This document shows, one piece after another, positions 35,301-38,459 of a DNA stretch of 64,000 nucleotides. The DNA comes from Fragum whitleyi (lineage: Eukaryota > Mollusca > Bivalvia > Cardiida > Cardiidae): positions 32,944,693 through 33,008,692 of the forward strand of contig OX411549.1 in assembly GCA_948146395.1 (NCBI GenBank), read 5' to 3'. The stretch's first letter is position 1. Each line of letters opens with the position of its first letter. Below the pieces are notes generated by a model that was not told the origin of the DNA, searched no databases, and was given only the letters and a program-made list of their open reading frames with translations. The translations under genes were made by a program, and so were the position numbers.

Positions 35301-37959
35301 TACAATAGAGTCAAAGAGCAAAAAGGCGTATCTGTCTTGATCTTGGCTGAAAACAGTCCATGGTATTGATCTTCTGTAGCAATTATCTCCTTTTTGACAT
35401 CTACCTATTTAATTAATGTGATGACCCAGAGGTCAAAGGGACACAGGTGAGCAATCTAGGACCATCATGGTCCTCTTGTTAATAGGGGTTATGCCCTTTT
35501 TTGACTTGGAAATTTTGCACTTTACAGCACCTGCAGCTGAGCATTTCTCTTGTTCCCTTTTAAACAATATTAAGCACTCCTTGAAATAATTGTCTGTAGC
35601 TCTTCCAATTTTGACCAATCTAAAAAAAAGAAAAAGAGTTACGAAATCTAGGAATACTTTTATCCAGTCAATTGAAAGTCTCTTGATTTAACTGGAAATG
35701 CCAAATGTCATATGATTGATTTTTAAAGAGAAATTACTGAATATTGATTCATTTGAATATCCAGACACACAGAGGTAGAAACCTTGGCCAAGAGGAAACA
35801 ATTTGAAAACCAGCTTGAGTGTTTCCTGAAGGATCCTGACACAAGCGAATATGTATTTCCGAGCTCCCTGAATTCACATGATAGGCTACTTGTTCATGAG
35901 GTAAAAATGAGATTTTGTCGACCTCACCAGCTGTGAGCGAGACATATTTGACCCATGTCATAAGAATGAAATATATGTTTCACGGAAAAACTAGAATCTA
36001 CAAATTTCTGGAATTTCTCTCTTTAAATATAGCTAAAATTTAGGTCATATTTTAAATAGAATATCAAATTTGTGCTCTTAAAATATGGAATTTATTAGAC
36101 TCTTCATCCAAAACAGATAAGAACTCGACAAATCCTTGATTTTATCTGTTTAAGATGACTCGTTTTATGAATTTGTTTTTCATTGACCACTCTTTTAATT
36201 TCCTCAATTTATCAATGGCTTAGCGTGAAATGGTTGTAACTGCCTATAAGTTTGTCAATAAATCATAGGGTCAAGATGAAATGATGGAAAAGGTGCAACC
36301 AGGTTGGGCATTTTCATGAAGGTCATGAGTTTAACCCTTCTTAGTAAATTTTAATCTATAGACTTCAATAAGACATTTCACAAGCCATTTTGATACATGT
36401 CACTTGTCCAACCAAAATGTGATTGATTAATACTGACTTAACAAACATTGATTTCTACTTTTGCTCCAGTATAACTTCTAACAATTCCTTAGGGTGCCTC
36501 ACTTGGAACATAGATAAAAATTCGAAACTGTTGTGGAAGATATGTTTCTATCGCTTCGCTGATCACTCAACCTGAGTAAACACATTATGCTACAAGTAAA
36601 TGCATTTCAGTCAATAACGTACAAATAAAAAAATGATATAAAAGCCAAGAACTGCTTTCATATTACAACATGATGGAATGTAGTAGTGTGACATCACTTT
36701 GTACATGTTTACTTTTCATTGGGGCACATCAGGGGATATTGGTGGTTTAAAAAAAATTGTTTTAAACCAAGGTTAAATAGCCAAAAGAAAGATATTTAGT
36801 CTAAAACTTAAGAGTATGATTAATTGGTTATACTGTATCTTGTCTAGTTATATGAGGATTTATTCCCTTCAGTAAAAGAGGATGTCAACCCTCGCCCACA
36901 GCTCGGTTGATATAATTTTTCCTTCCAGAGAAAAGATCGTCAAATATCGCGGAAAGAAACTGTATAACTAATAGTATGCCTAAGATGTGTGGCTTGGATG
37001 CAAAGATTTGTTGTACTGATTTGCAAAACAGTAGGGAACCATTGGTAGGTGCACAAGTCTCAAATAGTGTTTCACTATTACATCTTATTTCATTTCAGTT
37101 GTCAGAGAAGTACAAACTGGTACATGAAAGTAAGGGTGTTGGACCAGAAAGACACATAGTGGTTTCTAAACCTGGCAATAGGGATCAAGATGGAAACAAC
37201 ATGGAAGAAAATAAAACAGCTATCCAACAGGATGAGAAAGAAGGGATTGTCACTGGAGAAGCTATTTGTGAGGAAAACCAGGATTCCAAAAGCATGAAGA
37301 AAAAATCTGAAGACATTAAACAAGAACATCTAAGGGAAGGTGCCTCACTTGTTGATAAATCTGAAAGTTGCATTGAAAAAGCAGATGCTAAGGAAATAAA
37401 TTCTAAGATAAACAAAAGCAGTGATTTGATACTCTGTAAAATATGTGGTAAAGATGTTATCAAGGCAAATATTCAATTACATGAGCTGCATTGTTCAAGG
37501 AAAGCCAATAGTGAAAATACAAACAATAAACAGGAGAAAAAGAAGAAAAAAGCTAATATCCCAAAAGCAGCACCATCAAGACAATATGATAAAGAATTAA
37601 CCAAGAAAATGAACAATGTTGATAAAGATGACTTTGATGCTTTGTTAGATGTTGTACAAAAGATGGATAGTAGCTGTTGTTACAAGAAGTGTAAAACAAG
37701 TGTCCAAACTTTGTTTAATGTTTGTATGTTCTGTAATGGACGTTACTGTATGTCTCATCATATACCAGAGGTCCATGGTTGTGGGGACGCAGCCAAGGCG
37801 CAGGCTAGGTCACAAATCATCAAAGATGGGGTTTTACATCGGGGTAGTGGTGTACCAGATAAGAGACCTGACTCAGTTAAGAAAGCTCATTTACAAAGAA
37901 AACTCGACTCCAAGTTGGCAGACCTGTCTGCTAAAAGAAAATCTAAACCAAAGAAATAA
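5257..37959 (+). CDS. IGHMBP2: IGHMBP2-like SF1 helicase (DNA-binding protein SMUBP-2), complete gene of 15 coding exons
   Basis: A UPF1-like superfamily 1 helicase. The family unwinds RNA and DNA 5'-to-3' using ATP and associates with ribosomes and tRNA. Joining 15 exons with GT-AG junctions and matching phases gives 3138 nt, 1045 residues plus stop; vertebrate proteins are near 990. Visible parts in order: N-terminal helix (1-30); 1B barrel region (about 30-185); Walker A GPPGTGKT (214-221); motif Ia region APSNIAVDN; motif II DEVSQ (375-379); motif [13 protein letters not shown] (397-406); [13 protein letters not shown]; motif [14 protein letters not shown] (595-606); R3H (about 720-785, core [12 protein letters not shown]); a C2HC-type finger (872-891) not known to me in vertebrate orthologues; AN1 finger (952-987). 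An in-frame TGA at 5245-5247 supports the start. Identification rests on residue-level similarity recalled from the family, not on a search. Expression is not shown by sequence. Confidence 0.96.
5459..5852 (-). pseudogene. Older LINE, 3' part of interrupted RT tail and 3' UTR
   Basis: Encodes [26 protein letters not shown] and [15 protein letters not shown] with a stop at 5673-5675, then a 3' UTR ending in a GTAGAA-type microsatellite (TTCTACTTCTAC on the + strand, about 5459). Removing the younger insertion and one GGTGATC joins both parts in one frame. A shared AGGGTT at 5453-5458 and 10073-10078 may be this element's own target duplication. Confidence 0.78.
5853..9600 (-). mobile_element. 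Full-length non-LTR retrotransposon (CR1/jockey-like), intact, in IGHMBP2 intron 1
   Basis: Complete element of about 3748 bp with a short 5' UTR (9545-9600), one long intact ORF (6065-9544) and a 3' UTR of about 212 bp ending in a GAAA-type tail at 5853-5865 (read as TTTCTTTCTTTAC on the + strand). It is flanked by the direct repeat GGTGATC (5846-5852 and 9601-9607) and interrupts an older LINE. The intact frame and clean target duplication suggest recent insertion. Clade assignment is by motif only. Confidence 0.88.
6065..9544 (-). CDS. LINE polyprotein: signal-like N-terminus, 2A motif, PHD finger, APE endonuclease, reverse transcriptase
   Basis: 1159 residues, uninterrupted. The start is taken at 9544 because the frame upstream comes from another LINE beyond the target duplication. 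Parts: hydrophobic signal-like N-terminus (1-20); 2A-like DVEINPGP (81-88); PHD finger (95-146, starting CGSC); APE endonuclease (about 200-420) with TESWL (E235), GDFN (342-344) and GDHD (D415, H416); reverse transcriptase with [28 protein letters not shown] and FADD (889-892); C-terminal tail ending ELQHLKP. Key endonuclease and polymerase residues are present, so it looks capable of autonomous retrotransposition. 2A peptides are known from LINEs of sea urchins and molluscs, where ribosome skipping separates the N-terminal piece; activity here is inferred. Confidence 0.9.
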   Translation of the reverse strand: MNILTFLCITITSSLLSLTNHIGYEKEKKFSQDDPFSLLCQTQITSRHKLMMSKLKSLHNTTQKSSSLLYISLLLVTMSNDVEINPGPRVPKYPCGSCGKAVKNTQNSIQCDRCNTWHHIECQGMSIKIHKIMAEHESYSWSCTNCGLPNFNTTFFNMSPSSPDTSNSLSSQNYKSPKQPMTSTPAKKLSHVYHSKQHLGKLNILNINFRSIVNKVAEFHCLLDTEKPDIVVGTESWLSQDICNSEIFPPGFEVFRKDRKSKTVRSGGVFILTRHGLRVTEQPQLANNCELLWVKLETTHSHPLYIGAFYKPKEEDLDSLIELRKSLEKIGQKNTNIWLMGDFNLPGLTWNDNIPQPKAILPCKPVYDYFLDVINDFGLCQMVTKPTRQNNILDLFLTCNPTLIQKVDILPGIGDHDIVFAQGLIRPELQKQKPRSVHLYKKANWDKLKTIMRTFQDRFLTSHAGKTVEELWTSFTEALEAGIQECIPTKFINSKKSLPWITQDIKRLIRKRDKLYTAYKLTADIDIRKKFLTLRQHIKHKIKQSYQSHLIGLLGLDKNDKTCDRKKLFTFLKHCRQDQQGPSPLQNNGKLTTNMKDQCNIHNKQFQSVFTPKSPLNLSKLAQMRLQDTIDKGKMNLDYLPKNLTNKNKTMPQIEISINGILKLLNNLKPGKAAGPDKIRPIILKELRVELAPMIKVIFERSLESGKLPSDWCKANITPIYKKGDKSQASNYRPISLTCILCKVLEHILASNIVRHMEEQGLMYDLQHGFREKRSCETQLAMLVEDLARSASTGKQTDLILLDFSKAFDKVNHSKLIWKLHYYGIRSNVLSWISAFLGNRSQRVVVGGEESDAVPVTSGVPQGSVLGPILFLIYINDLPENVKSKVRLFADDTALYLTMGGADDSSVLQQDLDRLSVWESAWDMEFNPSKCQVVQVSGSRKPMTADYRLHGVILETVACARYLGVDICSNLSWSSHIDRITGNANKTLGFIKRNIKTKVSGVREAAYTTLVRPQLEYAAAIWDPHHKDKIAQIEKVQRRAARWTTCNYDQFTSVTKIINSLGWRSLEQRRADARLCLFYKIVNNLVAVPLPNYIVPNIRTSRHSHHQAFRQLHTAKNFYKYSFLPLAITQWNALPEGVACSPSLDIFKAAVCELQHLKP
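9601..10072 (-). pseudogene. Older LINE, 5' part of interrupted RT tail
   Basis: Encodes a 5'-truncated RT C-terminal region ([42 protein letters not shown]) that stops at the GGTGATC duplication. It continues at 5852 on the other side of the full-length LINE. Fused in frame to the younger element, it makes that ORF look 161 residues longer than it is. Confidence 0.82.
10115..10480. mobile_element. Foldback element with 20-bp inverted ends
   Basis: TTCTCATTGGATTCGTGCAT at 10115-10134 is an exact inverted copy of ATGCACGAATCCAATGAGAA at 10461-10480. A partial third copy GATGCACGAATC lies at about 10661. No ORF; it lies directly outside the older LINE. Confidence 0.72.
11045..12820 (+). pseudogene. 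LINE reverse transcriptase, 5'-truncated with MITE insertion and two frameshifts
   Basis: RT domain beginning near [10 protein letters not shown], with [66 protein letters not shown] and FADD. A 130-bp TTAA-flanked element interrupts it at 11448-11577; taking it out with one TTAA restores the frame. Frameshifts near 12170-12190 and 12776 separate the tail ([42 protein letters not shown]) from the core; stop TAG at 12818-12820. Lies in IGHMBP2 intron 1. Confidence 0.85.
11448..11577 (+). mobile_element. TTAA-flanked MITE (piggyBac-like), 130 bp, inside LINE
   Basis: Ends CCCTTTGCTG and ACAGGAAAGGG form an imperfect inverted repeat, with TTAA at 11444-11447 and 11578-11581. A longer relative sits at 49306-49527. 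The LINE frame reads through when the element and one TTAA are removed, which proves the boundaries. Superfamily is inferred from the TTAA target. Confidence 0.85.
12821..15073. other. Intron 1 of IGHMBP2, distal part
   Basis: No coding signal. Starts with the 3' UTR of the decayed LINE (to about 12950). At about 13287-13380 is a repeat with GAGCTACAGATAGAGGGGTA that recurs near 19600, 3640 and, inverted, 49980. The rest is AT-rich without structure I can name. Confidence 0.55.
15078..15317. mobile_element. TTAA-flanked MITE (CCCTTGTCATGCTGA ends), copy 1
   Basis: 240 bp, ends CCCTTGTCATGCTGA and TCAGCATGACAAGGG, TTAA on both sides (15074-15077, 15318-15321). Contains an inner inverted repeat TAGACAAACATCAGTCTGC / GCAGTCTGATCTTTGTCTA. 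Ends 63 bases before IGHMBP2 exon 2. Confidence 0.85.
15381..15538 (+). CDS. IGHMBP2: IGHMBP2 exon 2
   Basis: Residues 30-83. Acceptor TATGTAG|A, donor CCAG|GTAAAC. Carries [20 protein letters not shown], a block strongly conserved in the family, entering the 1B barrel. Intron 1 before it is about 10 kb and full of retrotransposons. Confidence 0.93.
16521..16722 (+). CDS. IGHMBP2: IGHMBP2 exon 3
   Basis: Residues 83-150. Acceptor TTGCAG|GT, donor AAAAG|GTGAGA. Includes [11 protein letters not shown] and [13 protein letters not shown], diagnostic of the region just before the helicase core. Confidence 0.94.
17992..18424. mobile_element. Tc1/mariner-type MITE, copy 1
   Basis: About 433 bp with inverted ends CAGTTAATAACATCGTGAAA and TTTCACGATGTTGTTAACTG, TA duplicated on both sides. 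IGHMBP2 intron 3. The interior is rich in CATTC/CACTCA blocks; no ORF. Confidence 0.82.
18774..18864. repeat. Long perfect-type hairpin
   Basis: AGTTATAGTTCAT..CTGACAATTTACGCATATAACC is followed after a 14-base loop (CTGCGCTCCGCTTA) by its near-exact inverse, ending ATGAACTATAACT. The stem is about 38 bp. No coding potential. Confidence 0.75.
20073..20173 (+). CDS. IGHMBP2: IGHMBP2 exon 4
   Basis: Residues 150-184. Acceptor TTTACAG|G, donor CAAG|GTAGGT. Contains [11 protein letters not shown] Tc1-type MITE starts at 20182, eight bases after the exon ends, leaving only the first intron bases unchanged. Confidence 0.92.
20182..20611. mobile_element. Tc1/mariner-type MITE, copy 2, at the exon 4 donor
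   Basis: About 430 bp, ends CAGTTAATAACATCG and CGATGTTTTTAACTG, TA at 20180-20181 and 20612-20613. Inserted directly behind the exon 4 donor GTAGGT (20174-20179). Confidence 0.82.
20815..21052. mobile_element. TGAGCC-ended MITE, copy a
   Basis: Inverted ends TGAGCCTGTGCATGACATTT and TATCACGTAGAGGCTCA (imperfect). Inner inverted repeat CTGGTCAGACTGTGC / GCATAGTCTGGCCA. IGHMBP2 intron 4. Confidence 0.78.
21140..21374. mobile_element. TGAGCC-ended MITE, copy b, abutting exon 5 acceptor
   Basis: Ends TGAGCCCATGCATGTCATTT and AAATGTCACACATAGGCTCA. The right end lies 12 bases before IGHMBP2 exon 5, so the usual branch-point zone falls within the element. Confidence 0.78.
21387..21547 (+). CDS. 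IGHMBP2: IGHMBP2 exon 5 (Walker A)
   Basis: Residues 184-237. Acceptor GTTTACAG|AA, donor AAA|GTAAGC. Contains [11 protein letters not shown] (Q-motif region) and the P-loop [10 protein letters not shown] at residues 214-223, which binds ATP and Mg. A MITE end at 21374 lies 12 bases before the exon. Confidence 0.96.
21902..22045. mobile_element. Short MITE with GTGTCCATAAATAAAGT ends, copy 1
   Basis: 144 bp, ends TTCATTTTTGTGTTGATGTG and TCAAGGCAAAAATGAA with GTGTCCATAAATAAAGT / ACTTTATTTATGGACAC. Nearly all the element can form a hairpin. Confidence 0.75.
22049..22295. mobile_element. GTGACCC-ended MITE in IGHMBP2 intron 5
   Basis: 247 bp, ends GTGACCCATCATGTGAAAAG and CTCGCGTGATGGGTCAC, central CCCTAGTCAGAC / GGCTGACTTGGG. 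Sits next to another MITE (21902-22045). Confidence 0.8.
22637..22837 (+). CDS. IGHMBP2: IGHMBP2 exon 6 (motif Ia region)
   Basis: Residues 238-304, phase 0 at both ends. Acceptor TTTCAG|GTA, donor CTG|GTAGGT. Contains [17 protein letters not shown] and [11 protein letters not shown]. The 3' 60-70 bases are repeated twice in the following intron as potential exons (see 22959-23033 and 23198-23266). Confidence 0.95.
22959..23033 (+). CDS. IGHMBP2: Possible duplicate of exon 6 tail, copy 2
   Basis: 75 nt, phase 0 at both ends, open, with TTAAATAG acceptor and GTATGT donor. Encodes 25 residues ending [15 protein letters not shown], matching exon 6 ending [15 protein letters not shown]. Exon 6 joins exon 7 without it in a way that fits the family, so it would be an alternative or cryptic exon. 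No transcript evidence is available. Confidence 0.4.
23198..23266 (+). CDS. IGHMBP2: Possible duplicate of exon 6 tail, copy 3
   Basis: 69 nt, phase 0 at both ends, open, with TTTAAATAG acceptor and GTAGAT donor. Encodes 23 residues including [15 protein letters not shown]. More diverged than copy 2. The flanking intron is duplicated along with it, so the unit is exon tail plus intron. Confidence 0.35.
23267..26270. other. Intron 6 of IGHMBP2
   Basis: Non-coding. 23385-23500 matches 46660-46790 (TGCCTTGCAATATCTCA, GCATGGCAGAATTCCAT, AGAAGCAACTTTAATTTTTG). 23890-24150 is an inverted relative of 15690-15940 (AAATGAAAGCCATTAAT, TAGGCAGTCACAACTG). The GTCC repeat lies at 25030-25215. Nothing else recognised. 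Confidence 0.55.
25030..25215. repeat. GTCCGTCC-bearing dispersed repeat
   Basis: Begins ATGCCCCCGATAGGGAGGCA, then a GTCC/GTCT simple repeat (25071-25138), AACTTTAACATTGGCCATAA and ends GTGACAGCTCTTGTTTGACC. A translated [11 protein letters not shown] string is an artefact of this repeat. Confidence 0.65.
26271..26593 (+). CDS. IGHMBP2: IGHMBP2 exon 7 (motifs II and III)
   Basis: Residues 305-412. Acceptor TTTGTTAG|AGA, donor AAAGA|GTGAGA. A basic, probably coiled stretch ([20 protein letters not shown]) leads into [19 protein letters not shown] (Walker B, motif II) and [13 protein letters not shown] (motif III). Motif II reads DEVSQ where the human protein, as I recall it, has DECAQ. Confidence 0.96.
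26680..27480. repeat. Dispersed repeat with three internal tandem units
   Basis: Starts TTAGCTCCACTGGCCGAAGG and GTCGTGCGTCCGTCCATGTG. About 130-bp units follow at roughly 26950, 27115 and 27290, each with CTCAGAA(C/T), CAACCAAATTTCACTGGAAT-like text, CTATCAGTCTACCAAAAATA and TATGTTATATAGTGGAAAC. IGHMBP2 intron 7. Confidence 0.65.
27481..28800. other. Intron 7 of IGHMBP2, distal part
   Basis: Non-coding. Several short scrambled blocks of GGGTCATTTTGACCC / GGGTCAAAA type (27820-28600) suggest a decayed repeat, between the hairpins at 27737-27783 and 27991-28064. Confidence 0.5.
27991..28064. repeat. Hairpin
   Basis: TATATAAATGAAACAGCATA and AACAATAAAG pair with CTTTATTGTTTATGTTGTTT and CAGTTATATA around a GTGTCTGCG loop. 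Other hairpins of this class: 27737-27783, 21737-21781, 15758-15790, 52476-52520, 58495-58560. Confidence 0.65.
28801..28983 (+). CDS. IGHMBP2: IGHMBP2 exon 8
   Basis: Residues 412-473. Acceptor AATTTCAG|G, donor AGG|GTAGGA. Includes [11 protein letters not shown] and [14 protein letters not shown], the conserved QYRM segment of UPF1-like helicases. Confidence 0.95.
29699..29817 (+). CDS. IGHMBP2: IGHMBP2 exon 9
   Basis: Residues 473-513. Acceptor TTTTTCAG|T, donor GAAG|GTACGT. Contains [20 protein letters not shown], characteristic of this helicase family. Confidence 0.93.
30232..30470. mobile_element. TGAGCC-ended MITE, copy c
   Basis: Ends TGAGCCTGTGAGTGACATTT and AAATGTCATACACAGGCTTA, with GGCCAGTCTGTGCAGCCACA inside. 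Ends 84 bases before IGHMBP2 exon 10. Confidence 0.76.
30555..30649 (+). CDS. IGHMBP2: IGHMBP2 exon 10
   Basis: Residues 513-544. Acceptor TTGACAG|GT, donor CAG|GTAAAC. Encodes [16 protein letters not shown], part of RecA-like domain 2. Confidence 0.93.
31193..31316 (+). CDS. IGHMBP2: IGHMBP2 exon 11 (motif V)
   Basis: Residues 545-586. Acceptor TTCTCCAG|GTT, donor AAAAG|GTAAGA. Contains [20 protein letters not shown], motif V of SF1B helicases. Confidence 0.95.
32306..32482 (+). CDS. IGHMBP2: IGHMBP2 exon 12 (motif VI)
   Basis: Residues 586-645. Acceptor CATGCAG|GT, donor CAGG|GTAGGT. Contains [20 protein letters not shown], motif VI with the arginine finger, then the end of the helicase core. 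Confidence 0.95.
32585..32835. repeat. Poly-C-led dispersed repeat
   Basis: Poly-C runs at 32590-32609 precede GGGGGTAGATATGAGTCAGC, GTCGGACGGTCCGTGTG and a closing TGTAGGGGGGTATTAGTCC. Similar in layout to the other GTCCG-type repeats. IGHMBP2 intron 12. Confidence 0.55.
32986..33223. mobile_element. TTAA-flanked MITE (CCCTTGTCATGCTGA ends), copy 2
   Basis: 238 bp, same ends and inner inverted repeat as the copy at 15078, TTAA at 32982-32985 and 33224-33227. In IGHMBP2 intron 12. Confidence 0.85.
33269..33576. mobile_element. TGAGCC-ended MITE, copy d, with nested palindrome
   Basis: Ends TGAGCTTGTGTGTGACATTT and AAATGTCATACAACGGCTCA. Longer than its relatives because a palindrome-bearing segment (AAAACCTCGTAAATACAGC / GCTGTACTTCCGAGGTTT) lies inside. 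Confidence 0.74.
33719..33926 (+). CDS. IGHMBP2: IGHMBP2 exon 13
   Basis: Residues 645-714, a low-complexity K/E/N/Q-rich linker between helicase and R3H. Acceptor TTCAACAG|AT. The donor is chosen as CCTGT|GTATGT because it matches the consensus and its phase fits exon 14; the open frame runs on into the intron as far as 34200. Confidence 0.82.
34735..35485. repeat. GGCTCACCTGAGC dispersed repeat with internal duplication
   Basis: Begins GCTCACCTGAGCACGAAGTG (with CTCAAGGTGAGC as a hairpin) and ends CACAGGTGAGCAATCTAGGA...CCTCTTGTT. A segment of about 170 bp (CAGACAGCTTTCATATTTGG, TGTAGCATCATCTAGTGGA, GGGCTCCATCCGGG) occurs twice, near 35010 and 35185. IGHMBP2 intron 13. Confidence 0.68.
35765..35900 (+). 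CDS. IGHMBP2: IGHMBP2 exon 14 (R3H, first part)
   Basis: Residues 714-759. Acceptor AATATCCAG|A, donor GAG|GTAAAA. Encodes [15 protein letters not shown], the single-stranded nucleic-acid-binding R3H core. It is not prominent as an ORF and was found by its motif. Confidence 0.9.
37099..37959 (+). CDS. IGHMBP2: IGHMBP2 exon 15 (R3H end, C2HC-like finger, AN1 finger, stop)
   Basis: Residues 760-1045 and TAA at 37957-37959. Acceptor CATTTCAG|TTG. Starts with [11 protein letters not shown] and ERHIVVSKP, finishing R3H. An acidic/lysine-rich linker follows, then [20 protein letters not shown] (C872, C875, H887, C891), then the AN1 finger from CCYKKCK to HHIPEVHGC (952-987), and a basic tail ending KRKSKPKK. 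The C2HC element between R3H and AN1 looks like an extra zinc-binding module. Confidence 0.95.
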   Translation: MSEKYKLVHESKGVGPERHIVVSKPGNRDQDGNNMEENKTAIQQDEKEGIVTGEAICEENQDSKSMKKKSEDIKQEHLREGASLVDKSESCIEKADAKEINSKINKSSDLILCKICGKDVIKANIQLHELHCSRKANSENTNNKQEKKKKKANIPKAAPSRQYDKELTKKMNNVDKDDFDALLDVVQKMDSSCCYKKCKTSVQTLFNVCMFCNGRYCMSHHIPEVHGCGDAAKAQARSQIIKDGVLHRGSGVPDKRPDSVKKAHLQRKLDSKLADLSAKRKSKPKK

Positions 37960-37977
37960 TATACATTGTATATTATT

Positions 37978-38211
37978 TGAGCTTGTGTGTGGCATTTCCA
38001 ACAATTTTACTTGTGTGTAAGGTGCAAATACTGAGTAGCCGAGACAGCCATGTAGTATAGTGAGAGGATTACCTGATTGTCTAAAGATACTTTCCAACCT
38101 TATCTACAAATGCATAGTGCAGACTCTGGTTAGACTGTGCGGATGCACAGGCTGGCCAGAGTGTCTGCATGGCGCATATTAGAAATTGTTGGAAATGTCA
38201 TGCACATGCTC
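37978..38211. mobile_element. TGAGCC-ended MITE, copy e, in IGHMBP2 3' UTR
   Basis: Ends TGAGCTTGTGTGTGGCATTT and AAATGTCATGCACATGCTCC. Starts 18 bases after the IGHMBP2 stop codon, so most of the proximal 3' UTR is element sequence. Confidence 0.76.
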
Positions 38212-38459
38212 CTTTATCTTATTTCTCTGTAATAATGTTTGACTGTGATATAAGTTTCCAATAAGTTGTGTTTGTATTTGCTTTACTTGAATTGATATTT
38301 TCTGAAATCTCTTCATGTATCAATCTTTTACCACCTTTAAAACCATTATATTTGTATGCCCTCTCATTGACAGACATTGATTCGCCCAGTCCGTTTGTCT
38401 GGTTGTCCCCTCAAACCCTTTGTCTTGGCCATAATGATTGGTTAGTCAAAAAGACTTCA

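Noticed and set aside
36976..37098. ATG-led start of a separate gene at 36976
   Set aside because: The CATTTCAG acceptor at 37098 and the R3H continuation show that exon 15 starts at 37099; upstream frame is intron.
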